From Acinetobacter qingfengensis (GTDB lineage: Bacteria > Pseudomonadota > Gammaproteobacteria > Pseudomonadales > Moraxellaceae), in NCBI RefSeq assembly GCF_008693185.1, contig NZ_VXKN01000001.1, positions 1-64,000 on the forward strand: a stretch of 64,000 nt of DNA, in the 5' to 3' direction. Below are positions 29,847 to 38,627 of the stretch, piece by piece. A program made the position numbers and the translations under genes. Each line of letters opens with the position of its first letter. Within the stretch, counting starts at the first letter, position 1. The notes under the pieces were generated by a model. The model did no database searches. It was not told where the DNA came from and saw only the letters and a list, made by a program, of their open reading frames with translations.

Positions 29847-30764
29847 ATGGTGCAAAGTAATTTTCCAGATCTTAAGTTATTACAAATTTTTGTAACTGTT
29901 GTTAAAAATCAAGGGTTTGCTAATTCACAGCATGAGTTAAACTTATCCACATCAGCAATTAGCACATATATGAGTCAGCTTGAAAGTAATGTTGGAATGA
30001 AGTTGTGTAGTCGAGGGCGGGGAGGTTTTGCCTTAACCACAAAAGGCGAACTGTTTTATCAGGAAGCACTGAGAATTTTACAGGAACTTGATAAATTTTC
30101 GATATATACAGCACAAATTAAGGGTGAACTCAACGGAACAATTAAAATTGGTATTATTGATTCAATTATTACGGAAAATAATTTTTCCATTGATCAGGTG
30201 ATTGGATTATTTTCGCAGGAAAATCCGCATGTCTATATTCGTTTACAGGTACAAAGCCCTTATGAATTACAAATGGGGATTCTTGAAAATCGATTTGATG
30301 TAGCGATTGGTTCCTTTTTTACCAAAGTCAGTGGCATTATTTATCAACCTATTTATCAGGAACAACATTGGTTATTTTGTAGTGATAAACATGCGTTTTT
30401 TTCACAGCGTCATCTGACTGAAGGGCAGGTTACACAGGAAAAAATGGTAAGACGAGGATATTGGAGTCATCATGAACTGGCCAAACATGGTTTTAAAAAC
30501 TCTTCAGCAACAGTAGAGTCTATGGAGGCTCAGCTTATCTTAATTTTGACGGGTCAATACATTGGTTATTTACCTGAGCATTATGCTCAGCACTGGGTTG
30601 ATCAAGGGCGTTTAAAAGTATTGTTACCTTCCATATTTGGCTATCGTGCTCCATTTTCTGTTATTAGTCGCCGTGGTCGGACAAAGGAGTTATTTATTCA
30701 GAAATTTCGTGACGTTGTTGCACATACCAGTAAAATTAAAACCAGCTTGGCAAGAAGTATATAA
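29847..30764 (+). CDS. LysR-type regulator, GbuR-like
   Basis: The 305-residue protein has a LysR HTH at the N terminus (DLKLLQIFVTVVKNQGFA, then STSAISTYMSQLE as recognition helix) and an effector-binding domain (about 95-295). The ATG at 29847 is used; the frame could open at a TTG at 29826. It is divergent from gbuA with about 130 bases between start codons, so it probably activates gbuA in response to 4-guanidinobutyrate (known for P. aeruginosa GbuR, inferred here). Confidence 0.82.
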   Translation: MVQSNFPDLKLLQIFVTVVKNQGFANSQHELNLSTSAISTYMSQLESNVGMKLCSRGRGGFALTTKGELFYQEALRILQELDKFSIYTAQIKGELNGTIKIGIIDSIITENNFSIDQVIGLFSQENPHVYIRLQVQSPYELQMGILENRFDVAIGSFFTKVSGIIYQPIYQEQHWLFCSDKHAFFSQRHLTEGQVTQEKMVRRGYWSHHELAKHGFKNSSATVESMEAQLILILTGQYIGYLPEHYAQHWVDQGRLKVLLPSIFGYRAPFSVISRRGRTKELFIQKFRDVVAHTSKIKTSLARSI

Positions 30765-30810
30765 ATCATATTTTTGATAAAGTTATGGAGAAAATAATTG
30801 AGTTAATGGT

Positions 30811-31593
30811 TCAAGTTGGCCATTTTTCATTTAGATAACGCCAGTAGCGTTTGGGTACATATTGAATATGTAATTTAAGATTCTGCCGTTCTTTAACATT
30901 GACGCTATGAAAATAATCTTTCCAGAGTTGATCATAAAGTATTTCATCATCATCCAGTGCAATCATGAATTGCTGTTGAAAACCATTGTCCAGATTACTG
31001 TCAATGTGCTGTGTATTCATTTCAATTTGATGGATATTGTCCAGATCATAAAAAATGCCATAATGACGTAAATCATCATAAATCAGCCATTTTTGATCTT
31101 GGTAGCGTTGTTTGAAATGTCGTTGAATGATTGGAATAACATTAAAATCAGGGCGAATTAAGGCAACATAAAATTGTTCTTTGGTTTTCTTAAAGCGAAT
31201 AAAGGCTTCCATTCGATGTTTTTCCCGGCCAACTTGCTTTGCCCACTGTGAAATGGCAAGAATATCTGCCTGACCATAGTTTTTTTCTACAGATTGTTGT
31301 TGCTGAAACACATAAATACAGTAATTAAAAATATGTTGATATGCCTGATTTTTTTCTGATAAAAAAGCATAATGGAGCTGTTGTAAAGCTTGTTTAGACA
31401 ATTTGTGCTGTAAGCCTTGCCATACCCGTTGTGCGTGATGTTCGTTGGCTGTGACATAAATGTTTTCACCAAGTAGATCAAATTGTGCCTGATTATTTGC
31501 AGTAATTTGTACAGTAAATTCCCGAAACTGAAACGCTCGAAATATACAACTACATAGCCCTGTTAATGTCCCATCGAAAACCCATACTGCCAT
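30811..31593 (-). CDS. DUF4130 protein (TIGR03915-type), predicted DNA metabolism partner
   Basis: The 260-residue protein opens FDGTLTGLCSCIF, the start pattern of the TIGR03915/DUF4130 family, a predicted SAM-independent partner of the radical SAM protein encoded just upstream. The middle contains a GREKHRMEAFIRFKK segment and the C-terminal half a PKRYWRYLNE end, both family hallmarks from memory. In other bacteria this domain is also fused to UdgX-like uracil-DNA binding proteins. Its ATG follows the radical SAM stop codon without any gap, indicating tight coupling. Biochemical function is unknown. Confidence 0.82.
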   Translation of the reverse strand: MAVWVFDGTLTGLCSCIFRAFQFREFTVQITANNQAQFDLLGENIYVTANEHHAQRVWQGLQHKLSKQALQQLHYAFLSEKNQAYQHIFNYCIYVFQQQQSVEKNYGQADILAISQWAKQVGREKHRMEAFIRFKKTKEQFYVALIRPDFNVIPIIQRHFKQRYQDQKWLIYDDLRHYGIFYDLDNIHQIEMNTQHIDSNLDNGFQQQFMIALDDDEILYDQLWKDYFHSVNVKERQNLKLHIQYVPKRYWRYLNEKWPT

Positions 31594-32853
31594 TTAAAAG
31601 CCCAGATTTAATTGAGGTGATAATTGTTTTTGGTATTTAGATTGGCCTTGATTGAGAATGTGTTGCTTGAGTTGCATTGCTGTTTTTTCTTTTTGAAAAG
31701 TAGGTGAGTCAATACAGCGCACAAAGTGTTGTGCTTTAGACCATGCGACACCCATACGCTGCACAGTGTCCATACGAATTGAACCAAAACGTCTGGCCTG
31801 AATAATTTTTTTTGCAGAACGTGTCCCAATACCGGGAACCCGAATAATCATATTATAGTCTGCATGATTTAGATCAATCGGAAAGTATTCTGGATGACGT
31901 AGTGCCCAACTTAATTTTGGATCAATATCCAATTCCAGATTAGGATGCTGGTTATTAACAATTTCGTCATGCCGAAATCCATAAAAACGCATTAGCCAGT
32001 CTGTTTGATATAAGCGATTCTCTCGAATCAAGGGTGGTGCAGTGCCTACCGCAGGCAATAGGTTTTGTTCGGTATTAATAGGGATATAGCCTGAATAATA
32101 TACACGTTTAAGTTTAAATTCTCGATAATGCCGATCAGCAACATTCAGAATATCCAGATCTGTTTCCTGATGCGCACCAATGACCATTTGTGTGGTTTGT
32201 CCGGCTGGAACATACTTGGGAACATGGCGAATCAGTTTACGTTCGTCAATTAACTGAATTCGCCGGTCACGTACCAAGCCTAAGTCCTTACGTACTTCTT
32301 CATGACTTTTTTCCGGAGCAAAGGCATTGAGTCCGGTTTCGGTTGGCATTTCCAGATTAATGCTCATACGATCTACATATAGACCGGCTTCGTGGATAAT
32401 TTCAGGTGATGCACCGGGGATGGTTTTTAGGTGAATGTAACCATTAAAATTTTCTTCCAGACGTAATTTTTTGACCACTTGCATCATTCGTTCCATGGTG
32501 TAATCAGCAGATTTAAAAATTCCGGAACTTAAAAACAAACCTTCAATGTAATTTCTGCGATAAAAATTCATGGTTAGATCAACCACTTCCTGTACAGTAA
32601 ATGCAGCACGTTTCACATCATTGGAACGACGAGAAACACAATACTGGCAATCAAAAATGCAAACATTTGAGAATAATATTTTAAGAAGAGAAACACAGCG
32701 GCCATCTTCGGTATAACTATGACAAATTCCCGAGCCGGTATTGCCAACACCTTTATCTTTATTTTGACGATTACTGCCACTGGATGAACAGGATACATCA
32801 TATTTGGCTGCATCAGCCAGAATTTGTAGTTTTTCTCTAATGCGATCAGACAT
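31594..32853 (-). CDS. Putative DNA modification/repair radical SAM protein (TIGR03916-type)
   Basis: A 419-residue radical SAM enzyme: the 4Fe-4S motif CxxxCxxC is Cys65, Cys69, Cys72 (in NVCIFDCQYC). The N terminus also has a Cys22 followed by Ser-rich sequence and a CHSYTEDGRC element near 44-53. The C-terminal third contains a helix-hairpin-helix motif (VPGIGTRSAKKI, about 338-349), typical of DNA-binding proteins. This matches the TIGR03916 family, predicted to modify or repair DNA together with DUF4130. The two genes are a unit with zero spacing. The reaction is not known. Confidence 0.87.
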   Translation of the reverse strand: MSDRIREKLQILADAAKYDVSCSSSGSNRQNKDKGVGNTGSGICHSYTEDGRCVSLLKILFSNVCIFDCQYCVSRRSNDVKRAAFTVQEVVDLTMNFYRRNYIEGLFLSSGIFKSADYTMERMMQVVKKLRLEENFNGYIHLKTIPGASPEIIHEAGLYVDRMSINLEMPTETGLNAFAPEKSHEEVRKDLGLVRDRRIQLIDERKLIRHVPKYVPAGQTTQMVIGAHQETDLDILNVADRHYREFKLKRVYYSGYIPINTEQNLLPAVGTAPPLIRENRLYQTDWLMRFYGFRHDEIVNNQHPNLELDIDPKLSWALRHPEYFPIDLNHADYNMIIRVPGIGTRSAKKIIQARRFGSIRMDTVQRMGVAWSKAQHFVRCIDSPTFQKEKTAMQLKQHILNQGQSKYQKQLSPQLNLGF

Positions 32854-33000
32854 GACAGTTAGCTATTCCGATATTTCTGGGTAGGGTAAAATTATAAAAG
32901 AATGGTAAGAATATGAGCTGTGAATTTCTACCTGAAAGCGACACAGCATGTCGTGAAAAACACATTAAACATATTTACAAAAGTAACTTATTGATTGGTT

Positions 33001-33028
33001 TGTTTATTTTTGTTTTGAAAAATAAACA
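33001..33028. repeat. Inverted repeat, 11-bp arms
   Basis: TGTTTATTTTT-gttttg-AAAAATAAACA, perfect arms with a 6-nt spacer, between divergent genes. There is no T run beyond it in either useful direction, so an operator is as likely as a terminator. Confidence 0.45.
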
Positions 33029-33205
33029 GGTTAGGACACTAGCAAAAAGTTTAATGTCTACATCACTATTTTAAAAAATAACAAGCAATTTAAATGTGAT
33101 GTATTTGTTAAAATTAATTAAAAATTAAATATATATTACGAAATAAATGATTTTTAAGTAAAAAAAATTATTAAATTTCTAATTTAATACAAATGTTAAT
33201 ATAAG

Positions 33206-33220
33206 TGATAACAATTATTA
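33206..33220. promoter_or_regulatory. Fur box upstream of siderophore receptor
   Basis: TGATAAC-A-ATTATTA matches the 7-1-7 Fur consensus at 12 of 14 arm positions and lies 63 bases before the receptor ATG. Confidence 0.65.
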
Positions 33221-33282
33221 ATTTTATATACAAACTATAATGCAGCAGGTAAAAATATAGGCATTATTGGTAGGGAAAATAT

Positions 33283-35481
33283 ATGTTGCATTGTAACGGA
33301 AAAAAACAATTTAAAAAGAAGTCTTTATATTATTTGTACATGACTATCGGCTATGGATTATGTTGTTCAATTTATTCTTCACAGGTATTTGCTGAAACAG
33401 AACAACAGAAACCAATTTATACCACGCTGACAGCCATTGAAGTACAGGCGCAACATTCAGATGGAACAGTAGACCAAGGCTATCGGCCAAGAGAAGTTTC
33501 TCAGGCTGGACCATGGCAGGGACGTCAACTTGAAGATTTACCTTATTCCATCAATATTTTTTCTCAAGATGTCGTTAAAAATTTACAGTCAACAGTGAGT
33601 CCGGATGCAGTTTATCGCCTTAATCCAACTATTCAATTGACAAGATCTCAGTATGAAAATGATCAACCAACCTTTATGAGTCGTGGATTCAAGGTATCCA
33701 CCATTTATCGTGATGGTTTGCCAGGTGATCAATATGGACATGGAACCAGTATGGAAGATACTGAAAAACTGGAAATGTTTAATGGTTTATCTGGCTTTTT
33801 ATATGGTCCGGGTAATGTTGGCGGCATGGTTAATTATGTGAGTAAACGTCCGACGGTAGAGCGATTTAATGAAATTAGCTTAGGCAATGCAGGTGGACAA
33901 AGCTGGTACACTATGGCTGATTTTGGTGGAAAAATTGATCCGCAAGGGGTTTTTGCTTATCGTTTGAATCTTGCCAAACAAGGAGGTGAAACGGCTGTAG
34001 ATCGTCTGGAAATTGAAAAAGAGTTTGTTAGTTTAGCGTTAGATTGGCATATTCTGGACAATCTACTTTTACAAGTGGATGCCATGCATCGTGATTATGC
34101 TGTCAATGGCAATACTGCTGACTGGGTATTTGCTTCAGGAGTATCACGTTATTCCGCAGATCGTTTTAAAAATGATGTTTTGTGGGGGCAACCTTGGATG
34201 AATAATCATTACAAGTCTGAACGATATGGTGCGCATTTAACATGGAATATCAATGAGTATATGGATTTTAGAGCATCTTATCTGGATAGTTTTAGCAGTA
34301 GAAAAACACAATCTGCTACAAATACCGTAAATGCAGACGGTACATTTGGTCAGGAAGTATCCAGAGTTTATGCCGATGGACAAAACCGTATTACCAGTAA
34401 TCAATATGATAAATCTGCAGCAGCTTATTTGGATGTTGCATTTCATACCGGATCGATTTCACATAAGTTAACAACCGGTGTTCTGAGTACAAAATCGATT
34501 CAGAAACGTTATCAAAGAGAAGCTGGAAATATCATTACGTATAGTAGCGATAATCTAAATCTGCCTGTTTATCTGGATCAGCCAGATGGTTTTATTGTTG
34601 ATCGTGGACAATTAAGAAAGCGATCAGAAAACGTATCGACCAGTTGGTTGATTGGTGATGATATCCAATTGAATGAGCGTTGGTCAGCATTATTAGGGCT
34701 ATCTTATGTCAATATTCAAAATAAAATATCAGGTTATGATGCCTCACACCTTTCGCCTAATCTTTCAATTATTTATAAACCATTTGTCGATTTAACAACG
34801 TATGCCACTTATATTGAATCACTCGAAAATGGTGGCATTGCCCCTGAAACTGCCAGTGGATTGGCAGTCGTCAATGCCGGTGAAGTATTTGATCCATTGA
34901 AAAGTAAACAAATTGAATTAGGTGCGAAATATACACTAAATGATTCGCTATCTCTGAATACAGCCATTTTCCAGATTGATAAAGGGTTGCAGTATAATGA
35001 AAAAATTAATGCAACAACAGCAAGATATGTACAAGATGGCAGGCAGATACATAAAGGTATTGAACTCACAGCAACAGGAAAAATAGGTGACGCTGTAACC
35101 GTAATTGGTGGATTTACCTTATTAGATGCCAAAGTGAAGCAACAAAAACAAAATACTGCACTGGAAGGTAAACGGCCAACAGAAGTTGCACAGCAAATTT
35201 TCAAATTATATGGTGAATACACTTTACCAAGTTTTGAGCAATTAACCTTAACGGGCGGGATAAATTATACAGGCAAGCGTTTTGCCGATACACTGAATCA
35301 AGATGAAATGCCAGCATATACTCTGGTTAATCTGGGTGCAAGATATCGCATGGATATCCAAAACTATCCTGTAACCTTACGCTTGAATGTAAATAACATA
35401 TTGAATAAAAAATATTGGGCCAACACTTCTGTCTTGGGTGATCCACGAACATTTATGTTTTCAGCCAGTATAAAGTTTTAA
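33283..35481 (+). CDS. TonB-dependent siderophore receptor
   Basis: A 732-residue outer-membrane receptor. The N terminus is a long, basic signal sequence (MLHCNGKKQFKKK, then a hydrophobic stretch, cleavage after VFA near 37). Then a TonB box (LTAIEVQA), plug with SRGFKVSTIYRDG and the LYGPGNVGGMVNYVSKRP segment typical of the TIGR01783 hydroxamate-type siderophore receptors (FhuA/FoxA/FhuE group), and a terminal Phe (SIKF). The RBS AGGGAA is 8 bases before the ATG. A Fur-like box lies upstream. The siderophore cannot be named from sequence. Confidence 0.9.
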   Translation: MLHCNGKKQFKKKSLYYLYMTIGYGLCCSIYSSQVFAETEQQKPIYTTLTAIEVQAQHSDGTVDQGYRPREVSQAGPWQGRQLEDLPYSINIFSQDVVKNLQSTVSPDAVYRLNPTIQLTRSQYENDQPTFMSRGFKVSTIYRDGLPGDQYGHGTSMEDTEKLEMFNGLSGFLYGPGNVGGMVNYVSKRPTVERFNEISLGNAGGQSWYTMADFGGKIDPQGVFAYRLNLAKQGGETAVDRLEIEKEFVSLALDWHILDNLLLQVDAMHRDYAVNGNTADWVFASGVSRYSADRFKNDVLWGQPWMNNHYKSERYGAHLTWNINEYMDFRASYLDSFSSRKTQSATNTVNADGTFGQEVSRVYADGQNRITSNQYDKSAAAYLDVAFHTGSISHKLTTGVLSTKSIQKRYQREAGNIITYSSDNLNLPVYLDQPDGFIVDRGQLRKRSENVSTSWLIGDDIQLNERWSALLGLSYVNIQNKISGYDASHLSPNLSIIYKPFVDLTTYATYIESLENGGIAPETASGLAVVNAGEVFDPLKSKQIELGAKYTLNDSLSLNTAIFQIDKGLQYNEKINATTARYVQDGRQIHKGIELTATGKIGDAVTVIGGFTLLDAKVKQQKQNTALEGKRPTEVAQQIFKLYGEYTLPSFEQLTLTGGINYTGKRFADTLNQDEMPAYTLVNLGARYRMDIQNYPVTLRLNVNNILNKKYWANTSVLGDPRTFMFSASIKF

Positions 35482-35565
35482 ATTATTGCGATGATTTTAT
35501 ACTTTTGCGCTTTATTCAAGATAAGGTATGATGTGGCTGAAAGATTATATTTCTACTAAATTTGT

Positions 35566-35979
35566 ATGAAAAAAGCATTCGTGCGATTACTGGCATTATT
35601 GTTTATGCTTCAGAGTGTCTGGGGTGTAGCTGAGGCGTCATGTCTGCACGAAATGCGTTTATTTTCGGTAGATATTGTGGTTGAAAATTCTTCTTTAATG
35701 CCATCCTTAGAAAAAAATCTAATACTTTCTACTGTTGAAAAAAAATCAGCCTTAACAAATCTTGATATATCAAAAATTAAGGATTATTGCCAAAAAATTT
35801 GTGTACAGGATCAGTGTAGTCATTTTGGTCAGCATATTAGCCTAAATCCGCAGCAATCTAGTCTGCAGCATGTGACCTATACATCAGTGAAAATTCGACA
35901 ACGCTACTATTGGCAAAATTTTTATCAATCGCCTGATTTAATAGGACAAAATCCCCCACCTTTATTATCCCCGCTATAG
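35566..35979 (+). CDS. CzcI-like small periplasmic protein
   Basis: A 137-residue protein with a signal peptide (about 1-24, ends EAS) and no other membrane segment. Mature sequence contains Cys26, a C(QKI)C pair near 66-70 and Cys75 next to His-containing segments (QCSHFGQH), and ends in a proline-rich tail (NPPPLLSPL). Position directly before czcCBA and the size match the CzcI-type proteins of Cupriavidus and Acinetobacter, whose role is thought to be regulatory or metal-binding, but the similarity is weak. No pair of conserved motifs proves it. Confidence 0.6.
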   Translation: MKKAFVRLLALLFMLQSVWGVAEASCLHEMRLFSVDIVVENSSLMPSLEKNLILSTVEKKSALTNLDISKIKDYCQKICVQDQCSHFGQHISLNPQQSSLQHVTYTSVKIRQRYYWQNFYQSPDLIGQNPPPLLSPL

Positions 35980-36036
35980 GTGGGGTAGCCAAAAAAGTCC
36001 CACCATTTTTTTAAATTTTTTAAAGGTGGGAACATC

Positions 36037-37398
36037 ATGTTTAAACACAATGCGATATGGCAGCATCAGCGCAGTCTATTGGGATGGTCGCAAGCAAAAT
36101 ATATGCTTGCACTGTCAGGACTGTGTTTTTCTTCAAGTCTTTGGGCAAATACATTTTTAAGCTATGAAAATACGCTTAACAAAGTGACAGCATATCAACA
36201 ACAAGCCAATACTTTTGCTACGCAACAGCAGATTGGCGAGGCACGGGTCAAACAAAGTGCTTTATGGGCAAATCCAAATCTCTCGATATCTCAAACAGGT
36301 TTTGGCAGCAATCAAGATCGTGAGCTGGATATTAGTGTCAGTCAGGAAATTGATATTTTTGGCAAGCGTCGTGCGTTAAAGCAACTTAGCCAACTGGAGC
36401 AATCACAACTTGAGATTACACAAAAAATCTATCAGGTAGAAATAGAACTTGCAGTTGAATACTTATGGTCGCAAGTTGCGTTACAACAAGAGGAATTGAA
36501 ACTGAGTCAAAATCAATTGGCGACCAGTCAGGCCACAATTGATGCCACAAAATTACGCTATCGTGCCGGCAGTATTTCAAAACTCGATGATGATCGGGCA
36601 ATGGTCACGCATATTGAAAATCAACGCAAAACCCAGCAAATAGAATTGGCATTGACCATTGCCAAAAAGCAATTGGCAAATTTATGGGGTGAAAGCGCAA
36701 GTAATTTTACCGTGAATTTTAACCAAACGATCTGGCCTTCGGATACTGCACAATTTATTGAAACAAGCAAAAACAACAATCTGTATCAGCAAAATTTAGC
36801 CTTGCTGCAACAGCAGCAACATGCCCAAGCGGATTATTTTAAGGTTGCCAATCGTCCAAATCCAACCGTGTCGTTGGGTATGACACGCAATCAAAGTGCT
36901 GGCGTGAATGGTAGCGACAATCAGTTGATGCTGGGTGTAGAAGTGCCACTGAATATTTTTAATCGCAATCAATATTCACAGCAAATCATCAGTGCTAAGC
37001 AAACTTTACTGGATCAGCAAAAACGTTTTTATCAACTACAACATGGCGTTCAGCTTGAAACTTTGCTCAGTGAAATTACAGGCTTAAAACAACAATATGA
37101 TTTGATGAATGATAGACAAATTCCATTGTCGGAAGAGGTTTATCAAAAAACGTTGCTTGGTTTTAAAGTCGGTAAATATTCGATTACCGATGTGCAACAA
37201 GCCAGTGTTCAGTTACAGGAACAGCGTTTAAACAAGATACAGCTACTCAAGCAGGCATGGCAAAAATCTTTTGAAGCCAAAAGTTTGGCTTTGGGCGTTG
37301 ATGTGAATGTGATCCGTTCGCCAGATGCCATCATGCAAATCAATCAAAAATTATGGCAAAGCACGCAAGAAATCAGTACCACTGTAGGAGTAGAGTAA
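36037..37398 (+). CDS. czcC: Outer-membrane factor of the CzcCBA metal efflux system
   Basis: A TolC-like protein of 453 residues: signal peptide (cut near residue 38, after LWA), then two OEP repeats of long helices (about 40-240 and 245-440) with Gln-rich coiled-coil heptads and the beta-strand PNLSISQTGFG and NPTVSLGMTR. It is the outer-membrane exit channel for Zn/Cd/Co. Its stop codon TAA overlaps the czcB ATG (TAATG). A GGTGGGAA RBS lies 5 bases before the ATG. No lipobox is seen. Confidence 0.9.
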   Translation: MFKHNAIWQHQRSLLGWSQAKYMLALSGLCFSSSLWANTFLSYENTLNKVTAYQQQANTFATQQQIGEARVKQSALWANPNLSISQTGFGSNQDRELDISVSQEIDIFGKRRALKQLSQLEQSQLEITQKIYQVEIELAVEYLWSQVALQQEELKLSQNQLATSQATIDATKLRYRAGSISKLDDDRAMVTHIENQRKTQQIELALTIAKKQLANLWGESASNFTVNFNQTIWPSDTAQFIETSKNNNLYQQNLALLQQQQHAQADYFKVANRPNPTVSLGMTRNQSAGVNGSDNQLMLGVEVPLNIFNRNQYSQQIISAKQTLLDQQKRFYQLQHGVQLETLLSEITGLKQQYDLMNDRQIPLSEEVYQKTLLGFKVGKYSITDVQQASVQLQEQRLNKIQLLKQAWQKSFEAKSLALGVDVNVIRSPDAIMQINQKLWQSTQEISTTVGVE

Positions 37399-38627
37399 TG
37401 ACAACACAACAGAAAAAAACACAATGGTTATGGGTGGCATTGGTTGCAATTGTAGTGGCTATTTTGGCGGCTTGGATTATTTCTAGTAAAGACAGTGCAT
37501 CTGCAACAGAAAGTGAACATGGGCATGTTGAAGGTGAGGCAGAACATGCAAAGGACGAAAGTCACAGTGAAGCAGGGCATGGTGAAGATGGGGAACTCGA
37601 ATTTTCTGCAAAACAATTGGCGGAATTTGGCGTAAAACTTGCCAACACAGAAATGGGTGCCGTGCAACAAAGCACAAATTTTCCTGCCAAGTTGATTGCC
37701 AATACGGATCAACAGGCGCATGTTTCGTCAACGTTTGCAGGTCGGGTGGACAGCGTATCGGTGGCACTTGGTCAACCGGTAAAAAAAGGGCAAGCTTTAG
37801 CTACTTTATTTATTCCCGATTTGGTTGATCAACAGGCCAATTTAAGCATTGCACAGGAAAATTTAACGCTGGCACAGCAAGATTATCAACGTGAAAAGCA
37901 ATTGTTCGACCAAGGTATCTCGGCTCGTCAGGACTATCAACGTACCTATAATGCCTATCGTCAAGCACAAATTCAGGTACAGACAGCAAAAAGTCGCTTA
38001 AATGCGCTCGGTGCATCGAATGGTAGCAATGGACGCTATACCTTGATTGCGCCATTAAGTGGTGTGATTAGTCGCAAAGATATTGTGGTAGGTGAGCAGG
38101 TCAGTTCCGATAAACAATTATTTGTGATTGATCAATTAGATGCACTTTGGCTGGAATTTACCTTGCCAAATGATGCACAAGTCAATGTCGTGCCAAATCA
38201 AGAGATTGCGTTTAAATCATTGCAAACCCAAAACACCTTTAAAGCGGTGGTTCAGGCATTAAGTAGCGAGGCTGATGCGCAAACCGGGCGTTTACTGGTA
38301 CGTGCCAAAGTGATCACACCTGCACAGGAATTACGTCCAAATCTGATGGTCAATGTTGAATTGAACAGCGGTACATCTGCATCGGTTTTGCGGGTTCTTA
38401 AACAAGCCATTCAAGAAATTGATGGCAAACAAGTGGTTTTTGTGGCCAAGCAGGAAAAGGACAAAATTCATATTACCCCTACATCGGTGACTTTGGGTAA
38501 TTATTCTGCTGATGGGCAATGGGTAGAAATCAAATCGGGGTTGAGTACTAATCAAAGCTATATCAGTCAAGGTAGTTTCCTGATCAAATCTGAACTGGAA
38601 AAAGGGGAAGCGGAACATGGACACTAA
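37398..38627 (+). CDS. czcB: Periplasmic adaptor of the CzcCBA metal efflux system
   Basis: A membrane-fusion protein of 409 residues. One N-terminal hydrophobic anchor (about 10-30), then a His/Glu-rich segment (HGHVEGEAEH and following, about 37-65) that could bind metal, a biotinyl-lipoyl-like domain (VDSVSVALGQPVKKGQ), a hairpin coiled coil and a beta-barrel. It ends GEAEHGH, another metal-binding-looking tail. The ATG at 37398 overlaps the czcC stop; TAGGAG lies 7 bases upstream. The 3' end overlaps czcA by 11 bases. Confidence 0.92.
   Translation: MTTQQKKTQWLWVALVAIVVAILAAWIISSKDSASATESEHGHVEGEAEHAKDESHSEAGHGEDGELEFSAKQLAEFGVKLANTEMGAVQQSTNFPAKLIANTDQQAHVSSTFAGRVDSVSVALGQPVKKGQALATLFIPDLVDQQANLSIAQENLTLAQQDYQREKQLFDQGISARQDYQRTYNAYRQAQIQVQTAKSRLNALGASNGSNGRYTLIAPLSGVISRKDIVVGEQVSSDKQLFVIDQLDALWLEFTLPNDAQVNVVPNQEIAFKSLQTQNTFKAVVQALSSEADAQTGRLLVRAKVITPAQELRPNLMVNVELNSGTSASVLRVLKQAIQEIDGKQVVFVAKQEKDKIHITPTSVTLGNYSADGQWVEIKSGLSTNQSYISQGSFLIKSELEKGEAEHGH

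Larger units (their letters stand above)
32854..33282. other. Divergent gap upstream of the third TonB receptor
   Basis: About 430 AT-rich bases. It contains an 11-bp inverted repeat at 33001-33028 and a Fur-box-like site at 33206-33220 (both listed). No coding frame is recognised. Confidence 0.55.

Noticed and set aside
34809..35222. A 137-codon minus-strand frame inside the siderophore receptor gene
   Set aside because: It is a shadow of the receptor barrel, with no start signal and no recognisable protein pattern.
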